Assembly (NCBI GenBank): GCA_003252395.1
Contig: QKEL01000011.1
Coordinates: forward strand, 186,001 to 250,000
Direction of reading: 5' to 3'
DNA length: 64,000 bases
Origin: Spirochaetales bacterium
Lineage (GTDB): Bacteria > Spirochaetota > Spirochaetia > Treponematales > Treponemataceae
Below are positions 1-8,223 of the stretch, one piece after another. Numbering within the stretch: position 1 is the first letter of the stretch; the number at the start of each line of letters is the position of its first letter. The position numbers and the translations under genes were made by a program. Under the pieces are notes generated by a model. It was given only the letters and a program-made list of their open reading frames with translations. It was not told the origin of the DNA and searched no databases.

Positions 1-7
1 GCGGCAT

Positions 8-47
8 GACGTTCTGACGTTCTGACGTTCTGACGCTCTGACGTTCC
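8..47. repeat. Short tandem repeat, five 8-bp units
   Basis: Five consecutive units of GACGTTCT or close variants (the fourth reads GACGCTCT, the fifth GACGTTCC) lie upstream of a terminator hairpin. They are too short and too few to be a CRISPR array. The sequence to the left is outside the window, so I cannot say whether they sit in the end of a gene or between genes. Confidence 0.7.
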
Positions 48-65
48 GGCGACGGAACCTCAATC

Positions 66-99
66 GGGCCGGGCTTTCCCTTTGGGGGCCCGGCCTTTT
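66..99 (+). terminator. Rho-independent terminator of an upstream gene
   Basis: An 8-bp GC stem, GGCCGGGC at 67-74 pairing with GCCCGGCC at 88-95, is followed by TTTT. The loop can pair further (CCC with GGG). It lies before the promoter of the NAD operon, so it ends a transcript entering from the left. Confidence 0.75.
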
Positions 100-106
100 C
101 GCGTTC

Positions 107-135
107 TTGACACAATCCCCCCTTCGCGTCATTAT
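107..135 (+). promoter_or_regulatory. Sigma-70-type promoter of the ECF-nad operon
   Basis: A perfect TTGACA at 107-112 and CATTAT at 130-135 are 17 bp apart. A GGGAG ribosome-binding site at 156-160 lies 7 nt before the ATG at 168. I see no NAD riboswitch or obvious NrtR/NiaR-type palindrome in the short leader. Confidence 0.6.
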
Positions 136-167
136 GAGGCCACTTTTTTAGTTTTGGGAGTTACTAT

Positions 168-773
168 ATGAAAGAACGCTCCGCCTCGCATATCCGTAAG
201 CTCGTGGTAACCGGCGCGCTCGGCGCCCTCGCCGTCTTTTTGGGAATAACCAAACTCGGCTTCATCCCCTGGTTTACCGGCATTTCCATAACGATAATCC
301 ATATTCCGGCCATTCTCGGCGCCGTTCTGGAAGGGCCGCTCGTGGGCTCCGGGATCGGGGCGATCTTCGGCCTATTCAGCATGATTCAGGCGAATATCGG
401 CCCCAACGGCCCCATCGATCTCGCCTTCCGCAACCCGCTCGTTTCGGTGCTGCCCCGGATTCTCTTCCCCGTGGCCGCCTGGGGCATCTACGCGCTCGTC
501 GCAAAGTGGAAAAAGATTCCCGCGGTCATCATCGCCGCGGCCGCGGGCAGCGTCATTCATACGGTCCTGGTCCTCGGCATGCTCGTGCTGACCAACGGCT
601 CGGGCATTCTCACCGGGGGCGATCCCGCGGTGACCGTATGGGCGGTTCTCGGCGCCATCTTCGCCGCCAACGGAATCCCCGAATCCATCGCGGCGGCGGT
701 GCTCTCGACCGTGGTGGTGGCCGCGAAGCTCGGAATCAATTCCGCGAACCGAAAGTCCAAACTGAATTCATGA
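168..773 (+). CDS. ECF transporter S component, probably for an NAD precursor
   Basis: This is a 201-residue, almost entirely hydrophobic protein with five to six membrane segments (about residues 13-30, 36-60, 60-76, 97-113, 119-142 and 155-188). Its overall look is that of the substrate-binding S subunits of energy-coupling factor vitamin transporters. Such subunits work with a shared EcfA-EcfA'-EcfT module, which is not in this window. The stop codon overlaps the nadC start (ATGA), so it is the first gene of a coupled NAD biosynthesis operon. Context therefore suggests nicotinate or another NAD precursor as substrate. Riboflavin, as precursor of the FAD used by NadB, is a weaker alternative. 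Family placement is fairly sure; the substrate is inference. Confidence 0.75.
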   Translation: MKERSASHIRKLVVTGALGALAVFLGITKLGFIPWFTGISITIIHIPAILGAVLEGPLVGSGIGAIFGLFSMIQANIGPNGPIDLAFRNPLVSVLPRILFPVAAWGIYALVAKWKKIPAVIIAAAAGSVIHTVLVLGMLVLTNGSGILTGGDPAVTVWAVLGAIFAANGIPESIAAAVLSTVVVAAKLGINSANRKSKLNS

Positions 774-1624
774 AAAAGTCCGAGTACGTTAAGGTCGTAC
801 GCCGCGCGCTCAGGGAAGACCTTGGGCCCCGGGGAGACATTACCAGCCGCTCCGTGTTTACGGGCCGCGAGCGGGCGACCTTCGCGCTCCACGCCAAGGA
901 CTCGGGGATATTGTGCGGCCTTGGGGCCTTCGCGGCAACCTTCGCCCTCCTCGACCGCGGCGCCCGTACGGAAGCCTACTTCGCCGACGGCGACCGAATC
1001 GAAAAGGGCGACGTGGTGGCCCGGGTGACCGGACGGCTTACGGCGCTCCTTTCGGGAGAGCGAACCGCCCTCAATATCCTTTCCCACCTTTCCGGCATCG
1101 CCACGAAATCCGCCCAATTCGTCGCCATAAGCGGTGGAAAGCCGGCGGTGCTCGACACGCGCAAGACCGTACCCGGCCTGCGGGTACTCCAAAAATACGC
1201 CGTCGCGACCGGCGGCGGGCAAAACCACCGAATGGGCCTGTACGACATGATCCTCATCAAGGATAACCATATCGACGCCGCCGGCGGGATCGCGGTGGCG
1301 GTGGAACGGGCGCGGGCCACGTGGGGGCGCCGTTTCCGGATCGAGGTGGAAACCCGAACCCTGCAAGAGGTCCAGGAAGCCCTTCAAGCCGGCGCCGACC
1401 GCATTATGCTGGACAACATGACCGACGCCGCCATGACCGAGGCAGTTAACCTGATCGCCGGACGGGCCGAGACCGAGGCCTCGGGCAATATGACCGCCGA
1501 GCGACTCGCGGCATTGGGGGCGACCGGGGTCGATTTCGTGTCCTTCGGGGAACTCACCCACACGGTTCGGGCCTTCGACTTTTCCCTGAAGGAAGAAAGC
1601 TCAAAAACGGGAAAGAACGCGTGA
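770..1624 (+). CDS. nadC: Nicotinate-nucleotide pyrophosphorylase (quinolinate phosphoribosyltransferase)
   Basis: The product (284 residues, the usual length) converts quinolinate and PRPP to nicotinate mononucleotide, CO2 and pyrophosphate, the third step of de novo NAD synthesis. Visible family motifs are GERTALN (residues 96-102), LDTRKTVPGLR (128-138), GGGQNHRMGL (148-157) and ILIKDNHI (161-168), which supply the arginines, histidine and lysines that bind quinolinate and PRPP. The ATG at 770 overlaps the stop of the transporter gene. A longer upstream reading frame exists but lies entirely inside that gene. The end overlaps the nadA start by 4 bp. Confidence 0.95.
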   Translation: MKKSEYVKVVRRALREDLGPRGDITSRSVFTGRERATFALHAKDSGILCGLGAFAATFALLDRGARTEAYFADGDRIEKGDVVARVTGRLTALLSGERTALNILSHLSGIATKSAQFVAISGGKPAVLDTRKTVPGLRVLQKYAVATGGGQNHRMGLYDMILIKDNHIDAAGGIAVAVERARATWGRRFRIEVETRTLQEVQEALQAGADRIMLDNMTDAAMTEAVNLIAGRAETEASGNMTAERLAALGATGVDFVSFGELTHTVRAFDFSLKEESSKTGKNA

Positions 1625-2679
1625 GAGACTCGGTTTTCATAGCGGTCCACCATTACCAAGACGAAAACATCGTGGCCCGGGGCGATCTCGTGGCCGATTC
1701 CTACCGGCTCGCCGTCGAGGCGGCCCGCAGCCCGGCGAAATACGTCGTGGTATGCGGCGTCCGTTTCATGGCGGAAAGCGTGGCGACCCTCGCCCGACCA
1801 GACCAGATCGTCCTGCACCCCGAACCGGACGCGGGCTGTCCCATGGCCGATATGATAGACGCGGATACCGCGGCCCGTACCCTCGCCCTCCTTCGCGAAT
1901 TCGAGCAGGATTCGGAAATCGTGCCCGTAACGTACATGAACTCATCCAACGCCGTGAAGGCGCTAACCGGGCGAGAGGGAGGGGCCATCTGCACCTCCGG
2001 CAACGCCCGTCCCATCCTTGCGCATTTCTTTTCCCGGAGAAAGCGGGTCTTTTTCCTGCCCGACGCGAATCTGGGGCTCAATACGGCCCGCGCGATGGGC
2101 ATTCCCGAAGGGGCAACCGCGCGAATTTCCCGCGACGGCGCCCTGCCCGGGGGCCTCGTTCCCGGCGCGGCCAAACTATTCGCGTGGGACGGGTACTGCC
2201 CCGTCCACAAGGTGATGACCGCCGGCGACGTATCGCTCTTCCGCGGGGCCCATCCGGGCGCGAAGGTTATCGTGCATCCCGAGTGCGTCCCGGAGGTAGC
2301 CTCCGTCTCCGATGGTACCGGATCTACGGAAGGGCTCTTAAAAACGCTCGCGGCCGCGCCTGCCGGCTCGGTCTGGGGCGTGGGAACGGAGATCCAGTTC
2401 GTGGAACGCATGAAGGCGACCTTTCCCGACCGCGCGATATATCCGATCCGCGCGTCTTCCTGCGCGAACATGGCCAAGGTTACCGAAGCGAACCTGGAGA
2501 AAGCCCTCGAGGCCATACGCGCGTACGAGGCTTCCGACGCCGCCCGACAGCCGCCGAACGCGGCCCGATTGGCGGAAACCGCCCTCGGGAACTTCGCGGT
2601 CGCCGTGCGCGACGATGAACGGGCCGACGCCGCCCGGGCCCTCGAGGCCATGGTCCGCATTACCGAAGGCGCGAAATGA
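1621..2679 (+). CDS. nadA: Quinolinate synthase
   Basis: The protein (352 residues) condenses iminoaspartate with dihydroxyacetone phosphate to quinolinate, using a [4Fe-4S] cluster. Three cysteines fit the cluster ligands: C73 in AGCPMADM, C222 in HPECVPEV and C281 in SSCANMAK. Other family marks are HHYQD near the N terminus, CGVRFMAES, MNSSNAVKA and TSGNA. Translation starts at a GTG that overlaps the nadC stop (GTGA), and the end overlaps nadB by ATGA, so the three enzymes are translationally coupled. The length is normal and no key residue is missing. Confidence 0.95.
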   Translation: MRDSVFIAVHHYQDENIVARGDLVADSYRLAVEAARSPAKYVVVCGVRFMAESVATLARPDQIVLHPEPDAGCPMADMIDADTAARTLALLREFEQDSEIVPVTYMNSSNAVKALTGREGGAICTSGNARPILAHFFSRRKRVFFLPDANLGLNTARAMGIPEGATARISRDGALPGGLVPGAAKLFAWDGYCPVHKVMTAGDVSLFRGAHPGAKVIVHPECVPEVASVSDGTGSTEGLLKTLAAAPAGSVWGVGTEIQFVERMKATFPDRAIYPIRASSCANMAKVTEANLEKALEAIRAYEASDAARQPPNAARLAETALGNFAVAVRDDERADAARALEAMVRITEGAK

Positions 2680-4277
2680 GGGAGCGGTTCGACGCGATCG
2701 TCGCGGGAACGGGCATAGCCGGGCTATCGGCGGCCATACGCGCCGCGGAGCTCGGCCTTCGCGCGCTGGTAATCACGAAAGCCGACGCCGTCGAGGAAAC
2801 CAATACCAATTACGCCCAGGGCGGCATTATCGCGGGAAAGGAAGGCCGGCGCGGCACCCCCGAGGAGGCAGCGCTTCTCGCGGCGGACGTTCTCGAGGCC
2901 GGGTGCGGCTGGAACGATCCCGAGGCGGTCAGGCTCCTCGCGAGCGAGGGCCCCGATCTGGCGGTGGAATTCCTGGCCAGGCGGGCCGGCATCGCGTTCA
3001 GCCGGAACTCGAGCGGAAAATGGGATTACACCGAAGAAGCCGCCCACTCCGAGCGGCGAATCCTCCATTTCGAGGACCATACGGGCGACTCCATCCAGGC
3101 CGGGCTCGTCGCCAGGGCCCGCTCCTTGGGCATCGAGATCCGCTCGGGCTGGACCGCCACCGACTTGATCACCAACGACCACCATTCCGACGACCCCACC
3201 GAACGCTACCGCACGCGCGAAACCTTTGGCCTGTACGCCCTCGAGAACGCCACGGGCGAGGTTCATACCCTTCTCGCCGATTCGGTCATCCTCGCCACCG
3301 GCGGCTTGGGGAATATCTTTCAGTTCACCACGAACCCGCCCTCGGCCACGGGCGACGGCGTTTCCATAGCGGCCCGCGCCGGGGCCGAGATCATCAACGC
3401 GGAATTCGTGCAGTTCCATCCGACCGCCCTATTCCACAAAGACATCAAGCGGTTTCTCATCTCCGAATCGCTGCGGGGCGAGGGGGCGAAGCTGATTGAC
3501 CGGGAGGGAAGGCCCTTCATGCGCCGCTATTCGCCCCGGGAGGAGCTTGCACCCCGCGACGTGGTCAGCCGCGCGATTTACGAGGAAATGTCCGCGCAGG
3601 GAATCGAGTACGTGTACCTTGACCTCGCGAGCCATTATCGGGGCGAACAGCCCATAGAGCGCCGCTTTTCCCGCATCTGGGAAACCTGCCGCTCCGGGGG
3701 AATCGATATCGCCAAGGAACCGATTCCGGTCGTTCCGGCGGCCCACTACTTTTGCGGCGGCATTAAGGTGGACCTCGCGGGAAGGACCAACCTCCGCAGG
3801 CTCTACGCCGTGGGCGAGGCCTCGTGCACCGGCGTTCACGGGGCGAACCGCCTCGCTTCCACCTCCATGCTCGAAGGCCTCTTGTGGGGAATCAGGGCCG
3901 CCGAGGACATCGCCGCTACCCTTGCCGGGGGAACCGGCGCCTTGGATCGCGTCTCGGCCGCGCGGCTCGACGCGATACCCGACTGGAAGGCGCCCCGGGC
4001 CGCGGAAACCTTCGAGCGGGCCCTGATCTGGCAGGATTGGAAGACCATAAAGATGACCATGTGGAACCACGCGGGAATCGTGCGGACCAGGAAGGGGCTC
4101 GAGCGGGCCCAGGCCGACCTGGAATACCACGCGCACCGCATCACGAAATTCTACCGCGAGGCCGCCCTCAACCGGGATATCATCGAGCTTCGAAACGGCG
4201 TGGAGACCGCGCGGATCGTGGTATCCGCCGCGATTCACAACGAACGCTCCGTGGGCTGCCATTTCCGGAAAGACTGA
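2676..4277 (+). CDS. nadB: L-aspartate oxidase
   Basis: This 533-residue flavoprotein oxidises L-aspartate to iminoaspartate for NadA. The FAD-binding GTGIAG is at residues 11-16, followed by NTNYAQGGI (43-51), EFVQFHPTAL, RGEGAKLIDREG and the family signature GVHGANRLASTSMLEGL near residue 385. In anaerobes fumarate is the likely electron acceptor (general knowledge). It is the last gene of the coupled ECF-nadC-nadA-nadB operon and is followed by a bidirectional terminator. The order CAB is unusual compared with the common nadBCA but carries the complete pathway from aspartate to nicotinate mononucleotide. Confidence 0.95.
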   Translation: MRERFDAIVAGTGIAGLSAAIRAAELGLRALVITKADAVEETNTNYAQGGIIAGKEGRRGTPEEAALLAADVLEAGCGWNDPEAVRLLASEGPDLAVEFLARRAGIAFSRNSSGKWDYTEEAAHSERRILHFEDHTGDSIQAGLVARARSLGIEIRSGWTATDLITNDHHSDDPTERYRTRETFGLYALENATGEVHTLLADSVILATGGLGNIFQFTTNPPSATGDGVSIAARAGAEIINAEFVQFHPTALFHKDIKRFLISESLRGEGAKLIDREGRPFMRRYSPREELAPRDVVSRAIYEEMSAQGIEYVYLDLASHYRGEQPIERRFSRIWETCRSGGIDIAKEPIPVVPAAHYFCGGIKVDLAGRTNLRRLYAVGEASCTGVHGANRLASTSMLEGLLWGIRAAEDIAATLAGGTGALDRVSAARLDAIPDWKAPRAAETFERALIWQDWKTIKMTMWNHAGIVRTRKGLERAQADLEYHAHRITKFYREAALNRDIIELRNGVETARIVVSAAIHNERSVGCHFRKD

Positions 4278-4288
4278 AAAACGAAGCT

Positions 4289-4336
4289 AAAAAAAAGGCG
4301 CGCCGCCCCTTAGCCGGGGAAGCGCGCTTTTTTGTT
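4289..4336. terminator. Bidirectional terminator between nadB and htpG
   Basis: A run of A's, the stem GGCGCGC-CCCC against GGGG-GCGCGC, and a run of T's form a symmetrical hairpin 12 bases after the nadB stop. It can end transcription from both sides, serving the convergent nad operon and htpG. Confidence 0.75.
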
Positions 4337-4353
4337 TGGAAGGAAGAGGGTGA

Positions 4354-4382
4354 GAGGGGAACCTTTTCAAAGGTTCCTCTTT
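4354..4382. terminator. Second hairpin downstream of htpG
   Basis: An inverted repeat (GAGGGGAACCTTT against AAAGGTTCCTC) with a two-base loop lies just past the htpG stop on the minus strand. There is no T run beside it, so it is either part of the double terminator with the hairpin at 4289-4336 or a 3' end-stabilising stem. Confidence 0.5.
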
Positions 4383-4404
4383 CACGAGACTTCTTACGGA
4401 TACC

Positions 4405-6378
4405 TTACCGCGTCAGGAGCCGGTTGAGCTTCTTCACGAAGTCGGCCGGGTCCTTGATCTCGCTGCCTTCCACTATGAGGGCCTGGTCGAGAAGCACCGA
4501 CGCGATATCGCCGATAAACTCCTCGTCGTCGGACTCCTGCACCTTCTTCACGAGGGCATGGTCGGCGTTGATCTCGAGGATCGGCTTCACCTCGGCGAAA
4601 CCGGTCTGGCCCATGGCCTTCATCATGCGCTCCATCTGGAGGGAGGGATCGTTCTCGTCAACCACGATGCACGAGGGAGAGTCGGAAAGCCGCTTTGAAA
4701 GGCGCACGTCCTTGACGGACTCGCCGAGCGCCTTCTTGATTTTCTCGACGGCGCCCTTGAAGGTCTTTTCCTTCTCCTCGGCGGCCTTCTTGTCCTCGTC
4801 GGTGCCCAGTTCCTCGTCGCTGCCTGCGCGGTTGGCGGCCTTAAGGTCCCATTCCTTGTACTTGCCCAGGGAGGGAATCACGATATCGTCGATCTCGTCG
4901 CCCATGATGAGCACTTCGATGCCCTTCTTGCGGTAGGCCTCGAGGTGCGGGCTCTGCCGGAGGGTTTTCTCGTCGCCGCCGGTGATGTAGTAGATCGCCT
5001 TTTGATCCGGTTTCATGCGGGACACGTAGTCGGCGAAGCTCGTCCACTGGGAAACGAAGGCGGGCTTGTCGCCCTCCGCCTTCTCGCCTTCGGCGGGAAC
5101 TGCTTCCGCGGCGGCCTCGGGAACGTAGGTCGACTTAAAGCGCACGAGCTCGGCAAGCTCCTCGCGGTGGGCGTAATCGCCGTAAAGGCCTTCCTTCAAG
5201 GGGCGGTTATACTCGCCGATAAAGGTCTCCCACTTTTCCTTGTCGTTCTCCGAAAGCTTCTTGAACTCGCCAAGGAGCTTCTTGACCGAGGCGGTCTGGA
5301 TAGAGGTGAGGATGCGGTTCTGCTGGAGGATCTCGCGGCTCACGTTCAGGGGCAGGTCCTCGCTGTCGATCACGCCGCGCACGAAGCGGAGGTAGGTCGG
5401 GAGGAGCTCTTTTTCGTCGTCGGTAATGAACACGCGCTTCACGAAAAGCTTCACGCCGGGTTTGTAATCGGCGTGGAACATGTCGAAGGGCGCCTTGGCG
5501 GGCACGAAGAAGAGGGTGGTGTATTCCTGGGTTCCCTCGGCCTTCGTGTGCACGTAATGCAGGGGATCCTCCGAGTCGTGGGAGAGGGAGCGGTAGAAGC
5601 TCTTGTAGTCCTCGTCCTTGAGCTCGCTCTTGGACTTCTGCCAGATCGCGCTCGCGTCGTTGATCTGTTCCGCCGTCATCTCGGCGCTTTTTTCCTTGCC
5701 CTTGTCGTCGTATTCTTTCTTGAGGTAATGGAGGTAGATGGGGAAGGCGATGTGGTCCGAGTAGCGCTTGACGATGTCCTCGATCTTCCAGCGCGAGGCG
5801 AATTCGGCGTCGTCGTCGTTGAGGTACATGACCACGCAGGTGCCGTGCTCGCCCTCGCCCACGCCGTCCATCAGCGGGAAGGCGGTATCGTCGACCTCGT
5901 CGAGCTCGTAGTCGCCCTGGCCGTCGGAAACCCACTTCCACACCTTGGAGGTGCCGGCTTTCTTGGAAATCACGTCGATCTTCTTGGAAACCATGAAGGC
6001 GGAATAGAAGCCCACGCCGAACTGGCCGATCAGGTTCGAGTCCTTCTTGGCGTCGCTCGCGAGCTGCTGGATAAAGGCCTTGGTGCCGCTTCTCGCGATG
6101 GTTCCCAGGTTGGAAATGATGTCCTGGTCGTCCATGCCGATTCCGGTATCGCGGATGGTGAGGGTCTTCGCGGCCTCGTCGAAGGCGATGTCCACGCGGG
6201 GGGCGAACTTCACGCCCTTGTAGGATTCGTCGGACACGGTGAGGTACTTAAGCTTGTCGAGCGCGTCCGAGGCGTTCGACACGATCTCGCGGAGGAATAT
6301 TTCCTTGTTCGAGTAGAGGGAATGGATGATGAGGGTCAGAAGCTGGTTCACTTCCGTCTGGAACTGGTACTTTGCCAT
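4405..6378 (-). CDS. htpG: HSP90-family molecular chaperone HtpG
   Basis: This is a 657-residue ATP-dependent cytoplasmic chaperone. The N-terminal GHKL ATPase domain shows E31, N35 and D38 in the helix EIVSNASDAL, DTGIGM at 77-82 and GQFGVGFYSAF at 118-128. Middle and C-terminal dimerisation domains follow, with an acidic, alanine-rich linker (AVPAEGEKAEGDK). No eukaryotic MEEVD tail is present, as expected for bacteria. I place the start at the ATG giving MAKYQFQTEV, which matches the family N terminus; an in-frame start 45 bases upstream would add 15 unrelated residues. It stands alone between convergent and divergent neighbours. Confidence 0.95.
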   Translation of the reverse strand: MAKYQFQTEVNQLLTLIIHSLYSNKEIFLREIVSNASDALDKLKYLTVSDESYKGVKFAPRVDIAFDEAAKTLTIRDTGIGMDDQDIISNLGTIARSGTKAFIQQLASDAKKDSNLIGQFGVGFYSAFMVSKKIDVISKKAGTSKVWKWVSDGQGDYELDEVDDTAFPLMDGVGEGEHGTCVVMYLNDDDAEFASRWKIEDIVKRYSDHIAFPIYLHYLKKEYDDKGKEKSAEMTAEQINDASAIWQKSKSELKDEDYKSFYRSLSHDSEDPLHYVHTKAEGTQEYTTLFFVPAKAPFDMFHADYKPGVKLFVKRVFITDDEKELLPTYLRFVRGVIDSEDLPLNVSREILQQNRILTSIQTASVKKLLGEFKKLSENDKEKWETFIGEYNRPLKEGLYGDYAHREELAELVRFKSTYVPEAAAEAVPAEGEKAEGDKPAFVSQWTSFADYVSRMKPDQKAIYYITGGDEKTLRQSPHLEAYRKKGIEVLIMGDEIDDIVIPSLGKYKEWDLKAANRAGSDEELGTDEDKKAAEEKEKTFKGAVEKIKKALGESVKDVRLSKRLSDSPSCIVVDENDPSLQMERMMKAMGQTGFAEVKPILEINADHALVKKVQESDDEEFIGDIASVLLDQALIVEGSEIKDPADFVKKLNRLLTR

Positions 6379-6480
6379 GGTTCTTCTCTGGTCTCCTGGT
6401 TTCTGTTTGGGGGTTTCGTACACTTAAAGATACGAACAAAGTGCCGGAACCGGCAACCCGTTTCGTGGTAGAATGGGGTG

Positions 6481-8223
6481 ATGAAACCGAATCGACGTTC
6501 CAGGCCGGCCCTTCAGGCCCGCGCGGCCGCGGTCGCGCTCTTCTTGTCCCTCTCCCCAGTTTCGCCGTTCGCCGAGGAACCGGCCCAGGCGCGGTCGGAA
6601 ACGCCGGCTCCGGGAATGCCGGGCAGCCCGGAGCGGCCGCTTGTCCTCGTTCCCGGCGTAACGACCATGGACGATCTCGTCGCCGCGGGTTTCCGCGAGG
6701 TTCGGGTCGACGGAACCCCCGTCCAGAAAGGGGAACGGGGCGCCGACGACACGACCTACGTCAGGTTCGGCGAGTTTCTCATTATCGGCACGGGCGGCCT
6801 GAGCGGTTCGTTCCTGTTCGACGTAGGCAAGGGAATCTTGCCGCCTGAATGGATGCTCGGCGTCAAGCCGGACCCGAAGGCGTCGTACATAGGGATGATC
6901 GAATTCCTCCTCGATAACGGCTTTGAGGTACGGGAGCTCAAAAACCCGACCCTGACCCTGGCCCCGGAGGAGATCAAGCGCGGCGAGGTAAACGCGAACG
7001 CCTTTTTCGTCGCCCGGGGAAAGACCAACCCGGACATCGCGTGGTGGTTCGCGTTCAAGTCGGCGGGCTTGTGGTCGCCGACGCGGGAAGGCCTTTTCCA
7101 TTGGCTTTACGCGTACCCCATAAAGACCTTTACCGACAAGAAAATCGCGATCAAGAAGCCGATCCTCCCCGAACCCGGCGACGAACGGCAGCGGGCCCTC
7201 GATTTGTGCGCCGTTCTCTCGGCCCAAAACGGCGAAACGTACGGGAGCCTGATGCCGGCGAGAAGCGGCCCCGCCTACGCCTCGACCGAGGGATGGAAGG
7301 CGGTCCTTTCCGAGTCTTGGGGCATTCGGGGCCGGGAAGATTACTTCCGCGTGTATGACGATATGGTCGCCGAGGGCCACTCAAAAAGCTATACCGACGC
7401 GATGGCCCTCCTCGACTCTAATCCCGGCGTGCCCATCGCGAGCCTCGCCCTCGCCAACGGCCTCGATTCCTACCATTGCGACCGGCTCTTCTTCGTCGCC
7501 CAAACCCGCGAATGGCTCGGCGCGCGGTCCCTTCGCGCCTGGGATCTCGCCCGCATGATCAACGTAACCCGCTGGGCCCTCGCCTCAGGGTATATTTCGG
7601 AAGACGAGGCGTGGGAAAGGATACTCCCGGTCGCCAAAACCCTTCGCGGGCTCTATCGTTCCCGCGAGGATTTCATCGCGTCGTACCTCGGCGGCCGCGG
7701 CTTCTGGGGCGCCCAAGACGCATATGCGTACATGATCGAGGCGCTCAAGCCCTACCAAGAGGAGATCGCGAAACTCGACTCGCGCCAAAACCTGCCCTGG
7801 TACTTGCCGGGAGAGGGGCCTGCCGGCCCAGAAGCGGGCGGCGAGGCGGCCGGGCGCGACGCGAAACTCGGCGATCTCCTTTATGCCGTGACCGACGAGC
7901 AGGCCTCGGCCCGCGCGACCTACGAACGGCTCAACGGGGCGATAGACGCCACGAACGAAGCGATCGAGGCAAACGATTTATTGAAAACCCTCGAGGGGAT
8001 GGACGCCGCGGAAACCATCCTCAGGGAACACCGCGTGGGCGAGTTCTTCCCGGACCTTTTTTACCAAATCCGGTACGTTCGGGGAAATATCCTCCTCGCG
8101 ACGGGAAATTACGCGCTGGCCCTCGAGGCCTATGCCGACGTTGACCGCCGATACCCCCAAAGCGCGGACGTTCAGTCCAGGATCGCCGAGTGCGTCAAAC
8201 GGCATCAAGGCGGGGGTGAATGA
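6481..8223 (+). CDS. Secreted protein with DUF1266-like domain and C-terminal TPR-like helices
   Basis: The 580-residue product begins with a basic stretch and a hydrophobic segment ending near SPFAEEP, a probable signal peptide. The region from about residue 279 (WGIRGREDYFRVYDDM) to 406 (YLGGRGFWG) carries the W-G-I start, the AWDL-AR pattern and the R-G-FW end of DUF1266 proteins. The last 60 residues look like a TPR pair. DUF1266 proteins have no firmly known activity, and secretion is unusual among those I know of. The stop overlaps the next gene (ATGA), so it is probably made with the omptin-like protease. GTG at 6478 is an alternative start. A TAGAAT box at 6469-6474 with no clear ribosome-binding site suggests a leaderless mRNA. 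Confidence 0.7.
   Translation: MKPNRRSRPALQARAAAVALFLSLSPVSPFAEEPAQARSETPAPGMPGSPERPLVLVPGVTTMDDLVAAGFREVRVDGTPVQKGERGADDTTYVRFGEFLIIGTGGLSGSFLFDVGKGILPPEWMLGVKPDPKASYIGMIEFLLDNGFEVRELKNPTLTLAPEEIKRGEVNANAFFVARGKTNPDIAWWFAFKSAGLWSPTREGLFHWLYAYPIKTFTDKKIAIKKPILPEPGDERQRALDLCAVLSAQNGETYGSLMPARSGPAYASTEGWKAVLSESWGIRGREDYFRVYDDMVAEGHSKSYTDAMALLDSNPGVPIASLALANGLDSYHCDRLFFVAQTREWLGARSLRAWDLARMINVTRWALASGYISEDEAWERILPVAKTLRGLYRSREDFIASYLGGRGFWGAQDAYAYMIEALKPYQEEIAKLDSRQNLPWYLPGEGPAGPEAGGEAAGRDAKLGDLLYAVTDEQASARATYERLNGAIDATNEAIEANDLLKTLEGMDAAETILREHRVGEFFPDLFYQIRYVRGNILLATGNYALALEAYADVDRRYPQSADVQSRIAECVKRHQGGGE

Noticed and set aside
8..47. CRISPR-like tandem repeat
   Set aside because: Units are 8 bp, directly adjacent and without spacers.
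1..167. NAD-responsive riboswitch ahead of the NAD operon
   Set aside because: The leader after the promoter is only about 26 bases, and the hairpin upstream is a terminator of the preceding gene.
4945..6471. 508-residue open frame antisense to htpG
   Set aside because: It is a shadow of the GC-rich htpG coding strand. The product is a valine/leucine/glycine-rich sequence without domains or ribosome-binding site, while htpG on the other strand is unmistakable.
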